From Natronorubrum thiooxidans (GTDB lineage: Archaea; Halobacteriota; Halobacteria; Halobacteriales; Natrialbaceae), in the NCBI RefSeq assembly GCF_900156475.1, contig NZ_FTNR01000008.1:62001-126000 (forward strand): a DNA stretch of 64,000 nt, written 5' to 3'. Made by a program: the position numbers and the translations under genes. This document shows positions 45,608 through 54,311 of the stretch, one piece after another (the stretch's first letter is position 1; the number at the start of each line of letters is the position of its first letter). Under the pieces are notes generated by a model. That model was not told the DNA's origin. It saw only the letters and a program-made list of their open reading frames with translations, and ran no database searches.

Positions 45608-47425
45608 TCATAGCTGGTCCTCCGTCAGTGCGAACTGTCCGTTGTCGCCGCCGCTTGGCACCATCGGGTAGACGTTCGCCCCGGGGTCGATGTGGACGTC
45701 GATCACCGAGGGGCCGTCGTAGGCGATTGCCGATTCGATCGTCTCTGCGACGTCGTCGTAGTCGTCGATCCGGAACCCGGCTGCGCCGAAGGCTTCGGCG
45801 AGCTTGTCGAACTCGGGCATCCAGTGGTAGTCCGACGCGGAGTGGCGACCTTCGAAGAAGGCGTCCTGCCACTGTCGAACCATGCCGATGTACTCGTTGT
45901 TGAGCACTGCGACGGTGATGTCAAGATTCTCGCGCACGGCGACCGAGAGTCCCTGCAGCGTCATCAAGAACGAGCCGTCGCCGTCGATACAGACGACGTC
46001 CTGGTCGTCGTCGGCGGCGAGTCGGGCACCGATCGCTGCGGGCAGGCCATACCCCATCGTCCCGAGTCCGTGACTCGAGACCCACGTTCGGGGCTCGGTG
46101 TAGGTCCAGTACTGGCAGGCCCACATCTGGTGTTGCCCGACGCCGGTCGTGACGATGGTGTCGTCGGCGGTCGCCTCATCGAGGGCCTCGACGACGAACT
46201 CCGGTCGGACCGGCTCGTCTTCGGGGGCGTCGTAGGCCATCGAGTAGTCGGATTTCCACTGCTGGCACTGGGCGCGCCACTTCTTGGCTTCCGGCGAGGC
46301 GTCGACGGCCTCGCTGAGTTGCCCGACGACCGTCTCGGCGTCACCGATCAGTGGATAGTCGGCGTAGATGTTCTTGCTGATCTCGGCGGGGTCGATGTCG
46401 ACGTGGATGATCTCCGCGTCGGGCGCGAACGTCTCGATGCCGCCGGTCAGGCGGTCGTCGAATCGCGTCCCGATGGCCAACATCGTATCACAGTGGGTGA
46501 TCGCCATGTTGGCAAAGCCGGTGCCGTGCATGCCGGCCATCTCCATCGAGAGTTCGTGATCCTCGGGGAACGACCCGATGCCGGGCATCGTCGTGACGAC
46601 CGGGATCTCGTGTTCGATCGCGAACTCGCGGCAGGCCTCGCTGGCCTCGCCTTTGATCACGCCGCCGCCAAGGAGCATGACGGGGCGAGACGCGTTCTCG
46701 AGTCGGTCGGACGCGGCGGCGACGATCTCCGAGTCGGCCCGTTCTTGCACGTGGTAGGTATCGGGCGTTTTCGGCTCGTCGGGTTCGGTGTCGGTTTCGC
46801 CGTTGGTGACGTCTTTGGGCAGGTCGACCAGCGTCGGCCCGGGTCGGCCCTCGCTGGCGAGTGCGAACGCCTCGCTGACGTCAGTACCGACGTGGTCCGG
46901 GTCGCTCGAGAACGTGTTGTCCTTCGTGATCGGCTTCGTGACGCCGGTTGTGTCGGTCTCCTGGAAGGCGTCGTTGCCAACGAACTCCGTCGGCACCTGG
47001 CCCGTCAGGGCGACCAGCGGGTCCGAGTCCATGTCGGCGTCGGCGATCCCCGTCACGAGGTTGGTCGCGCCGGGTCCGGACGTCGCTAGACAGATGCCCG
47101 GCTCGCCCGCGACGATGCCGTAGGCGTCGGCCGCGTGAGCCGCGCCCTGTTCGTGGGCCATCGTCACGTGGGTGATCTCAGAGTCATACAGCGCGTCGTA
47201 GACGGGCATGATCGCGCCGCCTTGCACGCCGAAGGCGTACTCGACGCCGGCGTTCTCGAGGGCGCGCACGACCGACTGGGCACCGTTGGTGACGGCTGTC
47301 GGTGTCGTCTCCGAAACCGTGTCGGCGTCATCCTCGGTGGCCGCGTCCGGCGTTGCGCTGTCCGTAATCTGGTCGTCCTGTTCGTCTGCGTCAGTTGGTG
47401 TGACTTTTGCTGCGCGTTCGCTCAT
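45608..47425 (-). CDS. ilvB: Acetolactate synthase large (catalytic) subunit
   Basis: A 605-residue ThDP enzyme forming acetolactate from pyruvate. The catalytic Glu is in HVTMAHEQGAAHAADAYG, the FAD site near GNDAFQETDTTGVTKP, and the ThDP/Mg motif is GDGSFLMTLQGLSVAVRENLDITVAVLNN. The first 45 residues are an acidic, unstructured extension. Its ATG overlaps the end of an unusual spacer frame (47422-47760). It is the second enzyme gene after leuA, followed by its small subunit. High confidence. Confidence 0.96.
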   Translation of the reverse strand: MSERAAKVTPTDADEQDDQITDSATPDAATEDDADTVSETTPTAVTNGAQSVVRALENAGVEYAFGVQGGAIMPVYDALYDSEITHVTMAHEQGAAHAADAYGIVAGEPGICLATSGPGATNLVTGIADADMDSDPLVALTGQVPTEFVGNDAFQETDTTGVTKPITKDNTFSSDPDHVGTDVSEAFALASEGRPGPTLVDLPKDVTNGETDTEPDEPKTPDTYHVQERADSEIVAAASDRLENASRPVMLLGGGVIKGEASEACREFAIEHEIPVVTTMPGIGSFPEDHELSMEMAGMHGTGFANMAITHCDTMLAIGTRFDDRLTGGIETFAPDAEIIHVDIDPAEISKNIYADYPLIGDAETVVGQLSEAVDASPEAKKWRAQCQQWKSDYSMAYDAPEDEPVRPEFVVEALDEATADDTIVTTGVGQHQMWACQYWTYTEPRTWVSSHGLGTMGYGLPAAIGARLAADDDQDVVCIDGDGSFLMTLQGLSVAVRENLDITVAVLNNEYIGMVRQWQDAFFEGRHSASDYHWMPEFDKLAEAFGAAGFRIDDYDDVAETIESAIAYDGPSVIDVHIDPGANVYPMVPSGGDNGQFALTEDQL

Positions 47426-47763
47426 CGATTGCCTCCCGCCGCAGGACGGCGATCCGTTGGGTCGGCGCTGGGTGTATAGTGTGCTGTCATCTGCTGGAGT
47501 TGCTGTCGCTGTGAAAACGGTGCGACGAGTTCGGAATCGGAGCTGCGGTAGGCTAGAGGTGGGGCGAGGACGCCCCTACAATACGAATCGGAGCGAGCGC
47601 GCTGCTGGCGACCGTGCGAGCACGGACCGACAGTCGAGCGCGAACCGTCATTACTGAACACGTAGGACTCTCGAGGGACATAATCCTTGCGAGTTTCGTG
47701 GGTGGACGTACTCGAGCGCCACAGCAGGGGCTCGCGGACGGTAGCAAACGGGGCAGCCATCCC
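47426..47763 (-). other. 338-bp leader between leuA and ilvB with hairpin and possible small frames
   Basis: On the minus strand a 112-codon frame fills the gap from three bases after the leuA stop to an ATGA overlap with ilvB, but its product is Arg/Ser-rich and not acidic, so coding is doubtful. Inside is a 32-residue frame, ATG at 47651 to stop near 47550, with a TATA-like ggattatg 32 bp upstream. Its last codons form the hairpin ggggcg-tcct-cgcccc. A second TATA-like element (ctatac) near 47471-47480 could serve ilvB directly. Confidence 0.4.
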
Positions 47764-48994
47764 TTAGGCGCGCACCTCCTCCTCTGTCTGGCGTTCGACG
47801 CCAGCCTCTTTGGCGAAGCGCTCTAAGTCGTCGACGGTAACCCGTCGTTTCTCCGCGCCGTAGTCTTTGACGCGGCGAGTGACTGCTTTGACTTGTTCTT
47901 TGGTCGGATCGAACCCGCGTTCGTGCAGGCGTTCACGGACCGAGTGGGTCCCGGTGTGTTTGCCCATGACCAGTCGTCGTTTGGCACCGACCATCTCCGG
48001 CGTCATGACGCCGGGTTCGAAGGTATCGGAGTTTTCGATGACGCCAGCGGCGTGGATACCGCTCTCGTGGGAGAAGGCATTATCGCCGACGATCGGCTTG
48101 TTGCCCGGTGTTCCCATACCGCTTTTCTCTTCGACGATCTCCGAGAGCTCGGTGATGCGAGTCGTGTCGATCCCCGTATCGGTCTGGTAGAGCGACTCGA
48201 CGGCCATCACGAACTCCTCGTAGGCGGCGTTACCGGCTCGCTCGCCGATGGAGTTGACGGAGACCTGTGCCTGATCTGCTCCCGCTTCGATGCCAGCCAG
48301 TGCGTTTGCGGTGGCCAGCCCGAAGTCGTCGTGTGTGTGGACGTCGATTCGCGCGTCGGTGTGGGCACAGATCTTCTCGATCATGGCCTTGAACCGGGTC
48401 GGCGTTGCGACGCCAGTGGTGTCGGGAATGTTGATCCAGTCGACGCCTGCCTCCGTGACCGCCTCGATCACGTCCAGCAGGAACTGCTCGTCGGTCCGTG
48501 TCGCGTCCATCGGCGAGAACATACACGTCGTTCCCGTCTCGGTGACACGCTCGACTGCGTCGACTGCGCGCTGTACGACTTCGTCCCGTGTGGTGTGCAT
48601 CGAATCCTCGATCTGAACGTCGCTGGTGCTGACGAACGTGTGCACCATCTCGACGCCGGAATCCAGTGCCGCCTCGATGTCCGCATCGACGACGCGGGCC
48701 AATCCGCAGGTCGTCGACTGTGTCGAGGACGCGATGTCACGAACGGCTTCGAACTCCGCGTCGGAGTTGACGGGGAAACCAGCCTCGATGACGTGGGTTC
48801 CCATATCGTCCAGAACGGAGGCGATCTGCCGTTTGTCGTCGTAGGAGAACGAAGTTCCGGGAGACTGTTCACCATCCCGGAGGGTGGTATCAAAGACACG
48901 TGCTGACTCTATTTCGTCAGTGGAATCTAACGTGCCCTGGAAGAACTCGACCCCCCTGACTGGTGTCAGAGGACGGGTTGTCTTGTGAAGACAT
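47764..48994 (-). CDS. leuA: 2-Isopropylmalate synthase family enzyme (LeuA/citramalate type), 5' end frameshifted
   Basis: The body is a 400-residue DRE-TIM aldolase: RVFDTTLRDGEQSPGTSF near its start, DVHTHDDFGLATANALAGIEAGA with the HxH metal ligands, and NSIGERAGNA. The allosteric C-terminal domain is absent: the protein ends soon after VTVDDLERFAKEAGV. It condenses acetyl-CoA with 2-oxoisovalerate (or pyruvate if citramalate synthase). The body frame has no ATG or GTG near its 5' end; its only upstream initiator is TTG at 49101, on the far side of the TATA box. The ATG at 48994, 30 bp after a strong TATA box, is one base out of frame with the body. A G6 run at about 48946-48952 lies between. 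Coordinates assume that start and one extra base. Confidence 0.85.
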
Positions 48995-49020
48995 TGTATC
49001 TGAATCCCAGGTGGGACGAC

Positions 49021-49029
49021 ATATATAAA
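49021..49029 (-). promoter_or_regulatory. Strong TATA box of the leuA operon
   Basis: On the minus strand tttatatat is the best TATA box in the window. It is centred 30 bp before the ATG at 48994, marking a leaderless start there. Confidence 0.7.
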
Positions 49030-49408
49030 CCTGACGCTGTGATGGGCGCTCGTTGATATGACGGGATGCCACCAGTCCTCGTGGAAGACGGGAAACCGCA
49101 AGACACCAACGACCTAATACAAACCCTTATTTCCTATTATTATACCAGTCCTGAACTGAGGATGCTCGCCGTCGGCGCTCGAGCCACCCCGAAATACCGG
49201 TCGATTCCCCGCTCTGAGTCCACTCGAGCGCTGGCGCGCGCTCGTCGCTGGACGTTTGGTCAGATCGATCGGTTTCCGACCGCAAGCGATCTCGAAACGA
49301 CCGCTTATCTGGCCCAATACTCGGTATTCATCTACTTTTGCTGCGTTCGCCCTGCCGTTTCACATGGCAGTCCGGATTGCCAGCAGCGTCGACCACGACG
49401 GCATCCCG
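49030..49408. other. 379-bp gap between the leuA promoter and the Lrp-TRASH gene
   Basis: It contains an AT-rich patch (tatttcctattattata, 49127-49144). I see no credible frame, RNA gene or repeat. Upstream control sites for leuA may lie in it. Confidence 0.4.
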
Positions 49409-50002
49409 TTACTCGAGAGCTTCCTGATGGGCTTCGTACTCGTCGACGTATCGCGCCTCACAGGAGGGACAGCAGAACGTCTTCACCTCGCCACCGACCG
49501 TTCGGGTGACGCCGTCGCCCGTGATCTGTTTGTCACAGACCACACACTCGAGCGAGAATTCCTCGGCCGAGAGTCCGACGGTGCGATCCGAGCGTGCCAG
49601 CAGCGTGACGTCGTAGCCGGTCAGCATCTCGAGGTCGAGCCCCGATTCGAGCCACGAGCGAGCGGTTGCGTCGGGCAGGGTGGCGTGGACGATCACACGC
49701 CCGTCCATCCCCTCGGCGATGGTGTCGACACCCGGGAGGTCGGCCGCAGCGGCATACACGTCGTCGACGGCATCCGGTCTCGCCTCGAGTTCGACCAGTA
49801 CAGGCACGTCTCCCCGAAGTCGCTCGCGATCGACGTCGATCGTGAATCCCTGGATGATCCCCTGGTCTTCGAGTCGCGAGATCCGGTCTGAAACGGCAGG
49901 CGGTGTCAGCCCGACGTGGTCGGCGAGTTCCTTGTACGGCCGGCGGGCGTTCTCGAGCAGTAACTCGAGGATCTCGAGATCGGTGTCGTCGAGTTCGCGC
50001 AT
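49409..50002 (-). CDS. Lrp/AsnC-type regulator with C-terminal TRASH metal-sensing domain
   Basis: A 197-residue regulator. Residues 1-50 are the AsnC helix-turn-helix (ELDDTDLEILELLLENAR, VGLTPPAVSDRISRLE). A short RAM-like beta region spans about 60-135. Residues 150-190 form a TRASH domain with Cys153, Cys156, Cys177, Cys178 and Cys181 (LECVVCDKQI, FCCPSCEARY). The architecture matches the haloarchaeal copper-responsive regulator VNG1179C, which controls a copper P-type ATPase. The CcoI-like ATPase in this window is a candidate target. Start ATG 50002 (MRELDDTDLE) is the family start. Confidence 0.9.
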   Translation of the reverse strand: MRELDDTDLEILELLLENARRPYKELADHVGLTPPAVSDRISRLEDQGIIQGFTIDVDRERLRGDVPVLVELEARPDAVDDVYAAAADLPGVDTIAEGMDGRVIVHATLPDATARSWLESGLDLEMLTGYDVTLLARSDRTVGLSAEEFSLECVVCDKQITGDGVTRTVGGEVKTFCCPSCEARYVDEYEAHQEALE

Positions 50003-50124
50003 ATAATGATAGTTAGGCTGCGATACCCAAGAGGGCTGGTATTGACTCTCGAGGGTGATCGGCGTGACTGTCACACGACTCACAGGATACCGTTTTAGGA
50101 GTCGTCGTGGTAGCCCAGTGTCGC

Positions 50125-50580
50125 ATGACGACTGACGAAATTACCGACCTCCTGACGGAGGCCTACATTAGCGAACACGAGACGATAATGAACTATCAGA
50201 CGAACGCGATCGTCCTCGACGGCGTCCACGCCGAGGAGGTCAAAACGAGTCTCGAGGAAGACGTCCAGGAGGAACTCGACCACGCCCGAATACTCGGCGA
50301 ACGCCTGAAGCAACTCGACGAGTCCCCGCCGGGATCGGCGGCGTTCGAGGCCGCACAGATGAGTCTCCAGCCACCCGAAGACACGACGGACGTCCAGTCG
50401 GTCATCGACGGCGTGCTCGAGGCCGAAGACGACGCGATCGAACTGTATCGATCGCTCCACGAGGCCGCCGCCGAGGCGAACGACCCGGTCACCGAAGACG
50501 TTGCCGTGACGATTCTGGCCGACGAGGAGGCCCACCACACCGAGTTCCGCGGTTTCAGAAAGCAGTTCCCACAGGACTGA
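50125..50580 (+). CDS. Ferritin-like four-helix protein
   Basis: A 151-residue all-helical protein. The di-iron pattern is visible: Glu in SEHETIMNYQ, EELDHARIL (ExxH), Glu in VLEAEDDAIELY and DEEAHHTEF (ExxH). It is of the ferritin-like/DUF2202 or bacterioferritin-like group rather than Dps, judging by ligand spacing. It probably stores or oxidises iron, or protects against peroxide. Divergent from the Lrp-TRASH regulator with a 120-bp gap, so shared control is possible. Start ATG 50125 is the family start. Confidence 0.85.
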   Translation: MTTDEITDLLTEAYISEHETIMNYQTNAIVLDGVHAEEVKTSLEEDVQEELDHARILGERLKQLDESPPGSAAFEAAQMSLQPPEDTTDVQSVIDGVLEAEDDAIELYRSLHEAAAEANDPVTEDVAVTILADEEAHHTEFRGFRKQFPQD

Positions 50581-50643
50581 CCGCAAGGGCCCACAGAACT
50601 CGCCGGCCGGCCATTCTTCCGTCGGCCGACGGTAATCCCGGCC

Positions 50644-51030
50644 ATGAACGACGATAGCCCCAGTCGCAACCGTGTACAGGATCGTGCCGAACAACGGCAA
50701 TCCCAGCGGGCCGAGACAACCGAGTCGATCCTCGAGGACGTCGAACGGCATTTGGGCGACCTCGAGCACCCGGTTACGAGCGAGGAACTCGCTACCGAGT
50801 ACGGCAACGAGGCGATCGACCTGCCGAACGAGACGGAGTCGCTCGGCAGCGTCTTCGATCGGTTGGCTGGCGAACAGTTCGACAGCGTCGAGGCAGTCCG
50901 CGAGGCAGTGTACGGCGAAATAACGGGCCAGGCTGGGTCGCCGGCCGAGGCGAACCCGGAGCGTGACCTCGCCAGTCTCGATGAGGAAAGCCAGGGTTCG
51001 ATCAGCGATCGCGGGAGCGACTCGTTGTAG
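50644..51030 (+). CDS. Haloarchaeal protein of unknown function (DUF5789-like)
   Basis: A 128-residue acidic protein. A Gln/Arg-rich N-terminus precedes a small helical domain (TTESILEDVERHLGDLEHPVTSEELATEYG) and a second helix region (GSVFDRLAGEQFDSVEAVREAVYGEI). The tail is disordered and Ser/Glu-rich. I recall such proteins as DUF5789, not certain. It is 63 bp after the ferritin-like gene, same strand. The function is unknown. Confidence 0.7.
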   Translation: MNDDSPSRNRVQDRAEQRQSQRAETTESILEDVERHLGDLEHPVTSEELATEYGNEAIDLPNETESLGSVFDRLAGEQFDSVEAVREAVYGEITGQAGSPAEANPERDLASLDEESQGSISDRGSDSL

Positions 51031-51119
51031 CCACGCGTCATCGACAGTCGGCCCGCCACCGCGCCGTCCCCGACTGTCATAGCAGAACCGATTTACGTCA
51101 GCGGCCGCTGTTCTCGCGT

Positions 51120-51731
51120 ATGGATTACGACTCGAGTCTCGACCGAGCGATGGAAGACGTTCCGGACATCGGTGGCGACGAACAGCGACTGCAGATCCCC
51201 GACGCGGAAACTCAGAAAGACGGTGCCTTCACGCGGTTTACGAACCTCGACGATATCGCCGACGTGCTCTCGCGCGAAGACGAACACCTGCACCGATTCA
51301 TTCAGCGCGAGATGGGGACCAGCGGCAAACTCGAGGACGGCCGTGGCCGATACAACGGGACGTTCTCGGAGAAAGACTTCAACGCGGCCATCGACGCCTA
51401 CGTCGACGAGTACGTCCTCTGTTCGGAGTGTGGACTGCCGGACACCCGCCTCGTGCGCGAGGACCGCACGCCGATGCTGCGCTGTGACGCCTGTGGTGCG
51501 TTCCGCCCGGTCACCAAGCGCTCGGCGAGCAGCCAGCAACAACAGCAGGCCGACGCCGTCGAAGAGGGCAAGACCTACACGGTCGAGATCACCGGCACCG
51601 GCCGCAAGGGCGACGGTGTCGCCGAGAAGGGCAACTACACCATCTTTGTCCCCGGTGCCGACGAAGGCGACGTCGTCGAAATCTACATCAAGAACATCTC
51701 CGGCAACCTCGCGTTCGCTCGGATTGCCTGA
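51120..51731 (+). CDS. eif2b: Translation initiation factor aIF-2 subunit beta with TRAM domain
   Basis: A 203-residue protein. Residues 1-135 are aIF-2 beta: MDYDSSLDRAMEDVP, then ADVLSREDEHLHRFIQREMGTSGKL and the zinc finger CSECGLPDTRLVRED...CDACGAF. A Gln-rich linker (SSQQQQQADA) joins a C-terminal TRAM domain (VEEGKTYTVEITGTGRKGDGVAEKGNYTIFV). The factor helps deliver initiator Met-tRNA to the small subunit. The TRAM fusion adds RNA-binding capacity and is typical of haloarchaea. High confidence. Confidence 0.94.
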   Translation: MDYDSSLDRAMEDVPDIGGDEQRLQIPDAETQKDGAFTRFTNLDDIADVLSREDEHLHRFIQREMGTSGKLEDGRGRYNGTFSEKDFNAAIDAYVDEYVLCSECGLPDTRLVREDRTPMLRCDACGAFRPVTKRSASSQQQQQADAVEEGKTYTVEITGTGRKGDGVAEKGNYTIFVPGADEGDVVEIYIKNISGNLAFARIA

Positions 51732-51917
51732 AGACGCGCTTGGAACGCCGTTTCTCTCCGTTTTTGTCTCTCTCGTCTTTCGCTTCCTCGCTCGAGGCCA
51801 ACCGCGCCGCTCGAGCCACGGGCTGGCGACACCCGGGCCGACGTCACCAGCCTGCGGGCCGTCTGATCCCGATCCAGCCTCGATACGCTAAAGTCAACTT
51901 GCACTAGTTACGCGAAC

Positions 51918-52556
51918 GTGGGAGTCTCGTTCGACCTCTTTGACACGCTCGTGACCGCCGACAGACCGACCGATCCCGCCGCAGCCGTCGCGACGGAACT
52001 CGAAAAACGGGACGTCGACGTCCCCGACGATTGGAGCGACGCCTACACCGAGCTCCATATCGACGCCCCCGAGGGCGCAGAGGTCCCGCTCCCGGCACAC
52101 GTCTCGCGTGCGCTATCGAGTCGCGACGTCAGTTACGAGCGAAACGCGGCCCGCCGAGCGGTCGTGTCGGCGTTCGACCCCGAGGTCGAGACCAGATCCG
52201 GTGCCGTCGAGGCCGTCGAGGCCGCCCGCGAGCACGGACCCGTCGCGATCTGTTCGAACTGCAGCGTGCCCGAACTGGTGGGCCGGACACTCGTTCGATC
52301 CGCCTTCGACCGCGACGATTTCGACGCCATCGTCACGAGCGTCGGCTGTGGCTGGCGCAAACCCGCCCCCCAGATTTTCGAACTCACCGCGGCCGAACTC
52401 GACGTCGCCACCGCTGACCTCGTCCACGTCGGCGACGATCCGCAGACCGACGGCGGTATCGAAGCCGTCGGTGGGACGGCGCTGTTGCTCGCAGACCACC
52501 CACTCGAGTCGATTCCGGCCCGGTTAGCGGGCCACGAGCAGACGGACGAACCATGA
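51918..52556 (+). CDS. HAD-superfamily hydrolase at head of cobalamin operon
   Basis: A 212-residue HAD phosphatase. Motif I is FDLFDTLVT (Asp6 nucleophile, Asp9), motif II the Ser/Thr-containing CSNCSVPELVG, motif III a Lys in GWRKPAPQIF, and motif IV HVGDDPQTD. A helical cap lies between motifs I and II. The operon has no known alpha-ribazole phosphatase, so this is a candidate for that step; the assignment is inference from place. GTG start with gctaaag about 27 bp upstream. It is 61 bp before cbiB. Confidence 0.85.
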   Translation: MGVSFDLFDTLVTADRPTDPAAAVATELEKRDVDVPDDWSDAYTELHIDAPEGAEVPLPAHVSRALSSRDVSYERNAARRAVVSAFDPEVETRSGAVEAVEAAREHGPVAICSNCSVPELVGRTLVRSAFDRDDFDAIVTSVGCGWRKPAPQIFELTAAELDVATADLVHVGDDPQTDGGIEAVGGTALLLADHPLESIPARLAGHEQTDEP

Positions 52557-52617
52557 CCGTGCGGCTGGGCGACGAACGGCGTAACGAAAGCGACCGGAAG
52601 AGCGGGGAGGAGAATCG

Positions 52618-53553
52618 GTGTTTCTGACGACAATCGCCGTCATCGGGCTGGCACTGACCCTCGACCGGCTCGTTGGTGAGCCGCCGAACGCCGCTCACCC
52701 GGTGGCGTGGCTGGGCCGGCTTATCGCGCCACTGGACCGCAAGTGGGTCGACAGCGAGCGCGGCCAGCGACTGGCGGGTTTCGCGATCGCCCTCATCGTC
52801 CCGCTCGTTCCGGCAACCGCCGCAGGCGGACTCGTTTTTGTGACGAGTATCGTCTCGCCGTTCGTCGGTGCCCTCGCCGCCGGGCTCGTGCTGTTCGTGA
52901 CGACCAGCCTTCGCTCGCTGCTCGAGTTGACCGAGACGGTCGTGTCGGCGACCGCTGACCACGACCTCGAGACGGCCCGCGAGGAGATTCGGGGACTCGT
53001 CGGCCGCGACACGTCGACGCTGTCGCCCGCAGAGATCCGCAGCGGGGCGGTCGAGAGCGCTGGCGAGAACCTCGCGGACGGACTGGTCGCGACGCTCCTC
53101 CCGTTTGCCCTGCTCGCGCCGGTCTCGCTGCCGGCCGCTGCGGCCGCCGCGGCGTGGGTCAAAGGCGTCAACACGCTGGACTCGATGCTCGGCTACCCGT
53201 CGAAACCCCACGGTACGGCGAGTGCCCGCCTCGACGATCTCGTGATGTGGCTCCCGGCTCGAGTGACGGCGGTCGCAATCGCACTCGCTGGCGCTGATTC
53301 CAGTGCTATCCTTCGTGCACGCGAGTGGGCACGCTATCCACCCTCGCCCAACTCGGGGTGGCCCATGGCGACGCTCGCCTGCGTGCTCTCAGTTCGGCTC
53401 ACGAAGCCGGGCGTCTACGACCTCAACACCAGTGCCGACCTGCCGACGGTTGCCGACGGGGAACGCGCCGTTGTCGTCGTCGGACGGGCCGCCGTCGTCG
53501 CGGCGCTTCTCGCCGTCGCGCTCGCGGGCTCGCTCGAGGTGATGGCGCTGTGA
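52618..53553 (+). CDS. cbiB: Adenosylcobinamide-phosphate synthase
   Basis: A 311-residue membrane protein with four to five helices. The family start is TLDRLVGEPPNAAHPVAWLGRLI, and GVNTLDSMLGYPS is the conserved mid-protein block, with PARVTAVAIAL and NSGWPMATLACVLSVRLTKPG near the end. CbiB joins aminopropanol phosphate (from CobD) to adenosylcobyric acid, giving adenosylcobinamide phosphate. GTG start at 52618. It overlaps cobS by four bases, so translation is coupled. High confidence. Confidence 0.94.
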   Translation: MFLTTIAVIGLALTLDRLVGEPPNAAHPVAWLGRLIAPLDRKWVDSERGQRLAGFAIALIVPLVPATAAGGLVFVTSIVSPFVGALAAGLVLFVTTSLRSLLELTETVVSATADHDLETAREEIRGLVGRDTSTLSPAEIRSGAVESAGENLADGLVATLLPFALLAPVSLPAAAAAAAWVKGVNTLDSMLGYPSKPHGTASARLDDLVMWLPARVTAVAIALAGADSSAILRAREWARYPPSPNSGWPMATLACVLSVRLTKPGVYDLNTSADLPTVADGERAVVVVGRAAVVAALLAVALAGSLEVMAL

Positions 53554-54311
53554 TCCGACGCCACCTCGCCGCGGTGCGTGGCGCGCTCGGTTTTTTCACC
53601 CGGCTTCCCGTCGGCTACCGGGACGGCGACTGGGACGCGTTTCGCTCGCGGCCGGCGGTGTTTCCAGTCGTCGGCTACGTCGCCGGGGCGCTGGCTGCGG
53701 TGCCGCTGCTCGCAGCCGACGTGCTCCCGGCGGCGACCGTCGCCGTCGGCTACCTGCTCGCGACCTACGCCGTCGTCGGGATTCACCATCTCGACGGCGT
53801 GGCGGATCTGGGCGACGCGCTCGTCGTCCACGGCGACGTCGAACGCCGCCGCGAGGTTCTCAAGGACACGACGACCGGCGTCGGCGCGCTGCTTGCCGTC
53901 TCGGTCGTCGTCGTCTCGCTCGCGCTGGCCGGCCTCGCACTGGCCGGCCTGCCCGTGCTCGTGGCGGTCGCAATCGCCGTCGCCGCCGAAGTCGGAACGA
54001 AACTCGGCCTGGCCGCACTGTGCTGTTTCGGCCATGCGAGTTACGAGGGAATGGGCCAGCAGTTCACCACCGCCTCGAGGCCCGCCGAGTTCGTCGTTCC
54101 GGCCGTCGTCGCCCTTCCCGCGGTCGCGTTGACGTGGCCACACCCGGCCAGCGCGGTCGCACTCGCCGGGGCCGTCGCCGGCATCGGCCTCCCCTGGTAC
54201 TGGGCGAGCCGACACCTCGGCGGGCTCAACGGCGACATCTTCGGCGCGGCGAACGAGATCGGCCGCATCGCCGGCGTCCACGCGGGGGTGATCGCATGGA
54301 CGCTATTGTGA
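53550..54311 (+). CDS. cobS: Adenosylcobinamide-GDP ribazoletransferase (cobalamin synthase)
   Basis: A 253-residue membrane protein of the CobS family. FFTRLPVG near the N-terminus, the metal-binding HHLDGVADLGDALVVHG, and GLNGDIFGAANEIGRI near the end are diagnostic. It joins alpha-ribazole (or its phosphate) to adenosylcobinamide-GDP in the membrane. The GTG at 53550 overlaps the cbiB stop (GTGA). The end overlaps cobY by 16 bases. High confidence. Confidence 0.95.
   Translation: MIRRHLAAVRGALGFFTRLPVGYRDGDWDAFRSRPAVFPVVGYVAGALAAVPLLAADVLPAATVAVGYLLATYAVVGIHHLDGVADLGDALVVHGDVERRREVLKDTTTGVGALLAVSVVVVSLALAGLALAGLPVLVAVAIAVAAEVGTKLGLAALCCFGHASYEGMGQQFTTASRPAEFVVPAVVALPAVALTWPHPASAVALAGAVAGIGLPWYWASRHLGGLNGDIFGAANEIGRIAGVHAGVIAWTLL

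Noticed and set aside
47422-47760. 112-codon frame exactly filling the leuA-ilvB gap
   Set aside because: Coupling at both ends is striking, but the product is Arg/Ser-rich, not acidic, and third positions are not GC-biased; treated as leader.
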